Positions 8,300 through 13,842 of a stretch of DNA of 18,766 nucleotides are shown in pieces. A program made the position numbers and the translations under genes. The stretch comes from Hirschia sp964351655 (GTDB lineage Bacteria > Pseudomonadota > Alphaproteobacteria > Caulobacterales > Hyphomonadaceae). Below the pieces are notes generated by a model that was given only the letters and a program-made list of their open reading frames with translations, was not told the DNA's origin and did no database searches. Where the stretch lies: assembly GCA_964351655.1 (NCBI GenBank), contig CAYGPD010000052.1, positions 1-18,766 of the forward strand. The letters are read 5' to 3'. Position 1 is the stretch's first letter; each line of letters begins with the position of its first letter.

Positions 8300-8346
8300 G
8301 CCAAGAAATCTTATGTTTCTATGCGTTTGTAGTGTTGAGGGGACCT

Positions 8347-8640
8347 ATGGCATACGCATTATATATGATGGCATCAAAGCATTATGGATCGCTTTACATT
8401 GGCGTAACGAACTCTTTGCAGTGGCGCATATGGGAACACAAGCAAGGCATTGGGTGCGCCCATACAGCCAAGTATAATATCAAGACTTTTGTCTGGTATG
8501 AAATGTTCGATAATATCGAAACGGCCATTAGGCAGGAAAAGCGTATGAAGAAGTGGAAGCGAGATTGGAAAATCAATTTGATTGAACGCAACAATCCACA
8601 TTGGCAAGATCTATACGATACACTCTCCCACAGCATGTAA
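8347..8640 (+). CDS. Small GIY-YIG nuclease-family protein
   Basis: The ATG at 8347 follows GAGGGGA closely and gives 97 residues; an in-frame GTG at 8332 is less likely. The family hallmarks are present: a first block ending A-L-Y-M, then L-Y-I-G-V at 16-20 with Tyr17 and Gly19, Arg27 in W-R-I-W-E-H-K, and Glu64 in R-Q-E-K, corresponding to the catalytic tyrosine, arginine and metal-binding glutamate. The remaining F-V-W-Y-E and N-P-H-W-x-D-L-Y motifs are typical of the UPF0213/YhbQ-like, UvrC-type single-domain group. These proteins consist of the nuclease module alone, without a DNA-binding partner domain, and their physiological role is poorly defined. It is flanked by three copies of a repeat, one upstream and two downstream, which invites the idea that it acts on those elements. 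Confidence 0.88.
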   Translation: MAYALYMMASKHYGSLYIGVTNSLQWRIWEHKQGIGCAHTAKYNIKTFVWYEMFDNIETAIRQEKRMKKWKRDWKINLIERNNPHWQDLYDTLSHSM

Positions 8641-8695
8641 GAAGGCGCGCCCCTGCTAAGGGAGCATACCTCTATGAAAGCGCAGCTCACTCCAC

Positions 8696-8793
8696 TGTCA
8701 TTCCGGTTTGTCGGCGCAGACGGCAAGACCGGAACCCATGTCTCAGCAATAGGAATGTCGATGGATAGGCCCCGCAATAATTGTGGGGTGACA
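8696..8793 (+). repeat. Two-hairpin repeat element, copy 2
   Basis: A 98-bp unit beginning TGTCATTCCGG and ending GGGGTGACA. The left hairpin pairs TTCCGGT with ACCGGAA; the right one pairs CCCCGCA with TGTGGGG around ATAAT. The ends are inverted repeats (TGTCA/TGACA). It starts 55 bp after the GIY-YIG stop in the same orientation as copies 1 and 3. Confidence 0.8.
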
Positions 8794-8864
8794 TAAGGCA
8801 TCACACAAGCCTTCGTTTTGTAAAGACGCGACAATACAGGCACCCAATCCCGCAAGCACTCACC

Positions 8865-8961
8865 TGTCATTCCGGTTTCGAGGCTTGCTGAGAAGACCGG
8901 AACCCATGCTCCTACATGAGGCATGTTGAGAAATAGGCTCCGCAATAAATGCGGAGTGACA
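8865..8961 (+). repeat. Two-hairpin repeat element, copy 3
   Basis: A 97-bp unit beginning TGTCATTCCGG and ending GGAGTGACA; TGTCATTCC matches the reverse complement of the right end at eight of nine bases. The left stem keeps CCGG/CCGG with a different loop. The right stem CTCCGCA/TGCGGAG is perfect and differs from copy 2 by a paired C-G to T-A change, so the hairpin itself appears to be conserved. Confidence 0.8.
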
Positions 8962-9019
8962 ATATGTTTGTATTGAACGTTTATTTTTTCTCTGAAAAGG
9001 TAGTTGCATTTCAAGGGAT

Positions 9020-9835
9020 ATGTTTGACAAAATGAATTCTACAACTTTTATAAATTCAATATATTATAGATATTTAAAGGACAATTTTATTCCAAGTTGG
9101 GGTTTTGCTACAGCTATTTATGCTTCGCCTGCGATGAGATCCTTAGCAATTATCCCAGCGTTTGGCTATTTGATTGCTTTCAATGACACTATCGATACTT
9201 TCCTTTCCAATAGTGACGAGCTCAACACTATTGGTATCAATGTGACGGAAACTATTCGAGAAGTTTACTACGGTAGTTGGCTACTCCTAATTTCGTTTTT
9301 AATCTTTAGATTTGCATGTCCTGGAATTGTGCGTCATGCATATTCGCTCGAAAAATTTGAAGTAAACTACATGCATAACGGTCAGCTGTCGGATGCGTTA
9401 AATTCAATGATAGCAGCGTCTAGAGATTATGGGTATTTTGGTCCACATTATGGTAAGAAGAAGCATCTCACTATTACTGTACGCGCATTCTTCAATCGTT
9501 TGTACGAATTGGCTCCTGAGGAAGAATATCCCACAGAATTAGTAGAGGGTATTTGTTCTGGATTACTCAATGAACCGATTTTTGATGACAGTAAATATTC
9601 AAATTACGATAGAATAGATGGTCAATTTTACGGTATTGCCGCGCAGTTTGAAGATGACAAATTGTTGAAGAAATATAGTCGAAATTTTATGGGAGCTTTT
9701 TATGTTGAAAGTAGTAAGCTTCCTCTATTGGGAAGGTATTTTGCTTGCGCATTAGGTACGTGGGGAGTTTTGTATATTTTCTCTCCGGCAGTGTTTACTC
9801 TAATTAAAGTTGCTATGCATGATTTAGTTAGTTAG
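9020..9835 (+). CDS. Hypothetical membrane protein, AT-rich orphan
   Basis: I do not recognise this 271-residue protein. Hydrophobic segments at about 39-55, 84-103 and 235-262 look like three membrane spans. The region between the second and third is soluble and charged, with a run of basic residues near 146-149 and acidic clusters near 167-170 and 189-212. AAGGGA at 9013-9018 sits almost on the ATG at 9020; a second ATG at 9032 is an alternative start with slightly too long a spacer, so the start is uncertain. Lines of this gene counted by hand run from about 27% to 40% G+C, clearly below the neighbours, and codon choice is AT-biased, which suggests acquisition from elsewhere. It lies alone between the repeat cluster and a GC-rich RNA-like stretch. 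A role in phage or plasmid defence is possible but has no direct support. Confidence 0.6.
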   Translation: MFDKMNSTTFINSIYYRYLKDNFIPSWGFATAIYASPAMRSLAIIPAFGYLIAFNDTIDTFLSNSDELNTIGINVTETIREVYYGSWLLLISFLIFRFACPGIVRHAYSLEKFEVNYMHNGQLSDALNSMIAASRDYGYFGPHYGKKKHLTITVRAFFNRLYELAPEEEYPTELVEGICSGLLNEPIFDDSKYSNYDRIDGQFYGIAAQFEDDKLLKKYSRNFMGAFYVESSKLPLLGRYFACALGTWGVLYIFSPAVFTLIKVAMHDLVS

Positions 9836-9863
9836 TCAGAATAAAACTTATCCCCCTCCCAAT

Positions 9864-9878
9864 ATTATGCGCCATAAT
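9864..9878. promoter_or_regulatory. Inverted repeat with possible -10 box before the RNA-like island
   Basis: ATTATG and CATAAT form a six-base inverted repeat around CGC. The right arm (9873-9878) could serve as a -10 box for a transcript beginning near 9885; a TTATCC at 9848-9853 is a weak -35 with a 19-base spacer. The 11-base string ATTATGCGCCA also occurs at 188-198 after pgl, probably by chance. Confidence 0.25.
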
Positions 9879-9884
9879 GTTTGT

Positions 9885-10230
9885 CATCCATCCCATTAGG
9901 GCGGCTCGCGACCGACGTGTCGGGGTGGAAGAGTGGGCTTGCCAAACCATCGGGTGCAGCGGTGTATTCGGAAGGTGGCAGGGCCGGGGAGAAACCGGTG
10001 CAAGGGTGTCATTTCGCCTGCGCGCGTCAGATGTTTGAGGGGACTATGTCCCGCCTCTCCTAGCGGTCTTGGAATAGGCTAAACCACTCTACGAGGCGCG
10101 CCTTCGGGCAGCACTTCCTCGCTGGCCTTGTGCCAGTATTACTAAGCTGACTGAATGTGCGCCTCGCGCCCTTCGCGGCAATACCTTTTATACCTGCAGA
10201 GGCATTTGCCTCGTGCAGATAGTTTTGTTT
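9885..10230 (+). ncRNA. Candidate structured noncoding RNA of unknown family
   Basis: No credible gene fills the roughly 400 bp between the membrane-protein gene and purN. Bases 9895-10185 are strikingly GC-rich (60-68% in three counted 60-base lines) against an AT-rich left neighbour. The stretch is full of potential hairpins: CCGA/TCGG at 9912-9923, CCGG/CCGG at 9984-9998, GGGAC/GTCCC around TAT near 10039-10052, CTGGC/GCCAG near 10122-10136, and a ten-base stem pairing 10092-10101 with 10157-10166 that encloses the last one. A terminator-like hairpin with a T-tract follows on the plus strand. I searched for and did not find the RNase P core motif, the SRP loop, a tmRNA tag or T-loop, or a cobalamin-riboswitch core. 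It may instead be a structured 3' UTR of the upstream gene or a repeat element. Confidence 0.4.
10194..10230 (+). terminator. Rho-independent-type terminator, plus strand
   Basis: CTGCAGAGGC pairs with GCCTCGTGCAG (10194-10203 with 10208-10218, one bulged G) around a four-base loop, followed by TAGTTTTGTTT. The T-tract is only on the plus-strand side, so it ends transcripts coming from the left, not the purMN message. It lies 13 bp beyond the purN stop region. Confidence 0.55.
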
Positions 10231-10242
10231 GTATCTGGTTGC

Positions 10243-10914
10243 TTAAGGCGCTGAGATAATAAAGGGCGCGTCTGGATCATCGCTCATTTGTACGTAAGAT
10301 GAGTTTTGATCATCACTTACAGCAGCTTCTAGGCATGCGGGGTAGAGTTTGTGTTCTGCCACAAGCACACGCGCTGCCAATGTGTCGGGCGTGTCGTCAG
10401 GGAAAATGGGCACAGCTGCCTGTCCAATGATTGGCCCTTCATCGACACCTGCTGTCACATAGTGCACCGAGCACCCGTGAAGGCGGCATTTTGCGGCAAT
10501 AGCGCGCTGATGTGTGTGCAGGCCGGGAAAACTGGGCAGAAGAGACGGGTGAATATTGATCATTTTCCCTTCCCATTTGCCGATAAACCACGGCGTAAGC
10601 ACACGCATAAAGCCTGCAAGCGCGATAAATTCAACATCGTGCTTTTCTAGCTCTGCCTGTATAGCGTGTTCAAATGCTTCACGATCACCGCCAAAGGCCT
10701 TGTGATCTACGACGACAGTTTGAATGCCGCGCGCTTTAGCTTTTTCAAGTCCGCCAGCGGATGCTTTATTGGCAAGCACGAGGACAGGTTTGGCTGGATA
10801 ATCATCCTCTTCACATGCTTCCAGCAGGGCTTCCATGTTAGAGCCTGTGCCAGATATGAAGATCGCCAACCGTGTCGGGTTGTGTTCAGGAAGATCGTTC
10901 ACAGGCGCGTTCAT
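10243..10914 (-). CDS. purN: Phosphoribosylglycinamide formyltransferase (GART)
   Basis: This 223-residue enzyme transfers a formyl group from 10-formyltetrahydrofolate to glycinamide ribonucleotide, the third step of de novo purine synthesis, in the cytoplasm. The substrate-phosphate loop S-G-T-G-S-N is at 21-26, and the catalytic trio is intact: Asn120 and His122 in I-N-I-H-P-S-L-L-P, and Asp158 in G-V-D-E-G, each offset by 14 from E. coli N106, H108 and D144. A short N-terminal extension of about 14 residues accounts for that offset. Its ATG overlaps the purM stop as ATGA, so the two are co-translated. The C-terminal tail after about residue 205 is poorly conserved. Confidence 0.97.
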   Translation of the reverse strand: MNAPVNDLPEHNPTRLAIFISGTGSNMEALLEACEEDDYPAKPVLVLANKASAGGLEKAKARGIQTVVVDHKAFGGDREAFEHAIQAELEKHDVEFIALAGFMRVLTPWFIGKWEGKMINIHPSLLPSFPGLHTHQRAIAAKCRLHGCSVHYVTAGVDEGPIIGQAAVPIFPDDTPDTLAARVLVAEHKLYPACLEAAVSDDQNSSYVQMSDDPDAPFIISAP

Positions 10915-11936
10915 GCGTCTGCCAGCTCGCCAATCACATATGCTGTTTCACCAGCTGCATTTAGGCGGTCCACAACAGTTTGTGCGTTATCTGGTGCAAC
11001 TGCTGCTATCATGCCTACACCCATATTGAATGTGCGGCGCATTTCAGCCGTTTCAATAGCACCAACTTCCTGCATCCATTTGAACACGGGAAGAATTTGG
11101 ATTTTATCAAAGTCGATGGCAGGCGCTAATGTCTTTGGCAACATGCGGGGTGTGTTTTCAGTTATCCCACCACCTGTAATGTGTGCTAAACCTTTTATCA
11201 GCTTATCTTTGAGCAAAGGTTTTAACGCAGATACATATAGCTTTGTCGGTGTTAGGAGTGCTTCTCCTAAGGTGCCGTCAGAAAATGGAGATGCATCTGT
11301 AAGTGCAAGACCTGATCGCTCAACGACACGGCGCACCAATGAATACCCGTTTGAGTGGGGGCCCGAAGAAGCAATGGCGATGAGCGTGTCACCCGCTTTC
11401 ATTGCATCCGTATCAGGGAGAAGGGAGCCACGTTCGGCAGCACCAACAACAAATCCTGCAAGATCGTAATGGCCGTCTTGATACATGCCGGGCATTTCAG
11501 CTGTTTCACCGCCAATAAGTGCGCAGCCTGATTCTTTGCAACCATTGGCAATTCCGGTCACGACCTGTTCTGCTACACCTGTTTCAAGGTGTCCCGTCGC
11601 AAAATAATCAAGGAAGAAAAGCGGCTCGGCACCTTGGGCAAGCACATCATTGACACACATCGCGACAAGATCGATTCCAATGGTGTCATGCTTGTTGGTT
11701 TCAAAAGCCAATTTAAGCTTTGTGCCAACACCGTCTGTTCCAGACACAAGCACAGGATCTTTAAATCCAGCAGCTTTAGGGTCGAAGACGCCGCCAAAAC
11801 CACCAAGGTCAGCATTCGCGCCTGCACGACGAGTCATCGCTGCAAGAGGTTTAATTTTATCTATAAGCGCATCGCCTGCATCAATGTCGACGCCAGCGGC
11901 TTTATAGGTGAGCGGGGTTTTATCATTGGTTGTCAT
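10911..11936 (-). CDS. purM: Phosphoribosylformylglycinamidine cyclo-ligase (AIR synthetase)
   Basis: PurM closes the imidazole ring, converting FGAM to AIR with ATP, the fifth step of purine synthesis. I place the start at the ATG whose complement is 11934-11936, giving 341 residues that begin like E. coli PurM (345), with L-T-Y-K-x-A-G-V-D-I-D-A-G near the N-terminus. The open frame continues 45 codons further upstream to 12071, but that part is not family-like. Recognisable blocks follow: G-G-F-G-G, the ATP/substrate motif G-T-D-G-V-G-T-K, D-L-V-A-M-C-V-N-D, G-G-E-T-A-E-M-P, S-S-G-P-H-S-N-G-Y-S and H-I-T-G-G-G. No Shine-Dalgarno sequence is obvious. Its stop overlaps purN by four bases. 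The promoter must lie in the 158-bp region shared with the divergent DUF2066 gene. Confidence 0.97.
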   Translation of the reverse strand: MTTNDKTPLTYKAAGVDIDAGDALIDKIKPLAAMTRRAGANADLGGFGGVFDPKAAGFKDPVLVSGTDGVGTKLKLAFETNKHDTIGIDLVAMCVNDVLAQGAEPLFFLDYFATGHLETGVAEQVVTGIANGCKESGCALIGGETAEMPGMYQDGHYDLAGFVVGAAERGSLLPDTDAMKAGDTLIAIASSGPHSNGYSLVRRVVERSGLALTDASPFSDGTLGEALLTPTKLYVSALKPLLKDKLIKGLAHITGGGITENTPRMLPKTLAPAIDFDKIQILPVFKWMQEVGAIETAEMRRTFNMGVGMIAAVAPDNAQTVVDRLNAAGETAYVIGELADA

Positions 11937-12059
11937 GGGTCGCGCCATTAACATGTGCTGAAGGGCTTCGCCAGTGGCGGAATCGAAGTTTTGGGAAGGT
12001 TTGGCCATCCATTGCAATAAATCAATGTGTTTTTCCGTCTTTAGATGTGCAAAACGTCT

Positions 12060-12087
12060 TTGATCTGGCACATTTGACTGGTATCAG
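12060..12087 (+). promoter_or_regulatory. Possible promoter giving a leaderless DUF2066 message
   Basis: TTGATC (12060-12065) and TATCAG (12082-12087) are 16 bases apart. Initiation about seven bases after the -10 box would fall on or next to the ATG at 12095, and there is no ribosome binding site before that ATG. Both hexamers are only moderate matches. Confidence 0.3.
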
Positions 12088-12094
12088 ATTTACC

Positions 12095-13105
12095 ATGAAT
12101 CGTTTTGCTCGCTCTTTTGTTGCTGCTGTGTCGATGCTTTGGCTCGCCATAGGTGCAAGTTACGCTGATGTATATCTGGTGACAGATATTGCCGTGGATG
12201 CAACTGCGGCAACAACTATAGAAGCAAGGGCGAAAGCCTTTGATGAAGCAAGAGTAAAAGGGGCAAATCGACTATTGCAACGAATTACTGCGCCAGAAGA
12301 TCGTGCGCGTGCTCAAGGAATGAATATTAATAGCAGTGTAGCTTCAAGGCTCGCTGCAGCGGTTGATGTTCAAGACGAAAAGCAATCTGCAACACATTAT
12401 ATTGGTATTCTTGCTGTCAAGTTCGACGAGAGGGCAGTAAAGGCATTTCTTCGCGTCTATGATATTCCGTTTGTAGATAGTCAGGCATCTTTGGCGCTTT
12501 TAATTCCGGAAGTTGATTCAGGTGTAAATCCAGATGAGTGGGCCATGGTGTGGGGAAATAGTGCCGATAATAATGTTCTCGCACCATATGTAACATCAGA
12601 GGCAATCTATCTCGATGACGTCGTTTGGGATGATATCGCAGCAGATGCAAACCGTGTTTCAGCAATGCGGGGGGTAGTCGCGCGCGCAAGATTAGCGGGC
12701 ACTCGTTATTTTGTGGATCTTTATGATGTACGCAGTGAGAATAATGGGCGTTTGCCTCTTGGAACAGCTGGACCATTTGCGAGTTTGAAAGATGCTAAAG
12801 CAGGTGCGATTTCATATCTTGAGGGGACATGGAAATCGCAAAACATTGTACGCGCAACAGGTGAGACGTCTGTATCTGCGATAGCGCGCTTTAAAAATCA
12901 GCAAAATTGGGTGAGCATTCAAAAAGCGCTTAAGAATTCTCGCCTTGTTAAAAATGTCCTAGTTGAAAACGTCACAATTCAAGGTGCAGATGTGTCTTTT
13001 TCATTTGCTGGACGTCCTGATCAGCTTGCTGCCGAACTAAGAGCAAGTGGGGTGCTACTCTCGTCAGACAATTATGGGTGGTTGCTGGAGTCTGTTACTT
13101 TCTAA
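12095..13105 (+). CDS. Secreted DUF2066-domain protein
   Basis: The ATG at 12095 is preferred over the long upstream open frame because it starts a clean signal peptide: Arg3 and Arg6, a hydrophobic stretch 8-21 and A-S-Y-A with cleavage expected after residue 24. The 336-residue product then opens with V-Y-L-V-T-D-I-A-V-D-A-T-A, a run of Ala/Arg-rich helix and N-R-L-L-Q-R-I-T, as in DUF2066 proteins. The family has no known function; members are periplasmic or membrane-associated and in alphaproteobacteria stand just before hdaA, diverging from purMN, as here. The stop TAA overlaps the hdaA ATG (TAATG), so translation of the two is probably coupled. No membrane segment follows the signal peptide. 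Confidence 0.82.
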   Translation: MNRFARSFVAAVSMLWLAIGASYADVYLVTDIAVDATAATTIEARAKAFDEARVKGANRLLQRITAPEDRARAQGMNINSSVASRLAAAVDVQDEKQSATHYIGILAVKFDERAVKAFLRVYDIPFVDSQASLALLIPEVDSGVNPDEWAMVWGNSADNNVLAPYVTSEAIYLDDVVWDDIAADANRVSAMRGVVARARLAGTRYFVDLYDVRSENNGRLPLGTAGPFASLKDAKAGAISYLEGTWKSQNIVRATGETSVSAIARFKNQQNWVSIQKALKNSRLVKNVLVENVTIQGADVSFSFAGRPDQLAAELRASGVLLSSDNYGWLLESVTF

Positions 13106-13815
13106 TGACATCCGTACATCCTCCCAAAGAGGTTACCAAAACACAGCAATTAGTTCTAGATTTTCCAAAATTGGACGAAAATTTAGAACCCCTTTTGCCT
13201 ACGCCAGCGATCGAAGATGTAAGCACGACGCTCTCAAGATGGGAGTATTGGCCGGAAAGGCAGATGTGCGTCATTGGCGAAGGTGGTGCAGGCAAAACAC
13301 GAATTCTTCGCAAATGGGCAGAAGACACCGGCGCTGCTTACGTATCAGGTCTTGATCTGGGACGTGCTGGTATTGATGAAGTTTCGAATTTGTCCGTTAA
13401 GGCGCTTGTCGTAGATAATGCTGATTTGTGTGAAGATGGTACTCTGCTGTTAGCCGCGATGAATCTGTGTAAGAATCGCGGTGCTTTTCTGCTTTTTTCA
13501 GGCTCAACAGATCCTTCAAGCTGGAATATGAGCCCTTTAGACCTGCAATCTCGTCTTTCTGCCTTACCTGTCGTAAAAATTGCATCATTAGATGAGAAGA
13601 CATTCAAAATCCGTTTAGTGTCTGCATGTAAGTCTCGTTTTATGAAATTACCGGATGCAACAGCGGATTATCTCACACTAAGACTTGGCAGAGATTATTC
13701 TGTTATTGATCAAATTGTAGAGAAGTTGGAGCAAGTTGCAGAAGGTAAGGCGCTCAACAAAAAAACAGCTGGCAAAGCACTAAAAGCTTTGGAACAACAA
13801 TTTGATGCAGATTAG
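13105..13815 (+). CDS. hdaA: HdaA, DnaA-related regulator of replication initiation
   Basis: The start at 13105 overlaps the previous stop by one base and gives 236 residues. Near the N-terminus Q-L-V-L-D-F (15-20) fits the sliding-clamp-binding hexapeptide of Hda proteins. A DnaA-like AAA+ domain follows: P-loop GEGGAGKT at 58-65, Walker B ending V-V-D-N-A-D, a sensor strand F-S-G-S-T-D, and D-L-Q-S-R-L-S carrying the arginine expected in the box VII position. There is no DnaA DNA-binding domain. In Caulobacter HdaA, bound to the clamp, stimulates ATP hydrolysis by DnaA and prevents over-initiation. The gene is followed 27 bp later by ppk. It could be called a generic DnaA/Hda-family ATPase, but the length, motifs and neighbours point to HdaA. 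Confidence 0.88.
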   Translation: MTSVHPPKEVTKTQQLVLDFPKLDENLEPLLPTPAIEDVSTTLSRWEYWPERQMCVIGEGGAGKTRILRKWAEDTGAAYVSGLDLGRAGIDEVSNLSVKALVVDNADLCEDGTLLLAAMNLCKNRGAFLLFSGSTDPSSWNMSPLDLQSRLSALPVVKIASLDEKTFKIRLVSACKSRFMKLPDATADYLTLRLGRDYSVIDQIVEKLEQVAEGKALNKKTAGKALKALEQQFDAD

Positions 13816-13842
13816 TTATGTGTCAACGATAGGCAAAAGAAC

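Noticed and set aside
8205..8961. CRISPR array
   Set aside because: Only three units, about 97 bp long, with irregular spacing and a gene between them; no short repeats with uniform spacers and no cas genes.
8394..9014. 206-codon minus-strand ORF over the nuclease gene and repeats
   Set aside because: It is antisense to the well-supported GIY-YIG gene and its apparent internal similarity comes from reading the repeat copies.
9881..10063. 60-codon plus-strand ORF in the GC-rich stretch
   Set aside because: No ribosome binding site, no family resemblance, and it lies across several hairpins; better explained as chance reading through RNA-like DNA.
9885..10230. RNase P RNA, two-piece tmRNA, SRP RNA or cobalamin riboswitch
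   Set aside because: The RNase P core GAGGAAAGTCCG, a T-loop or Ala-rich tag frame, the SRP GGAAGG loop and the CCGCAACTGT core are all absent. A fragment GAAACCGGTGCAA is only superficially like the cobalamin box.
11937..12071. 45-codon N-terminal extension of purM
   Set aside because: The family N-terminus starts at 11936, and the extra residues resemble nothing in PurM.
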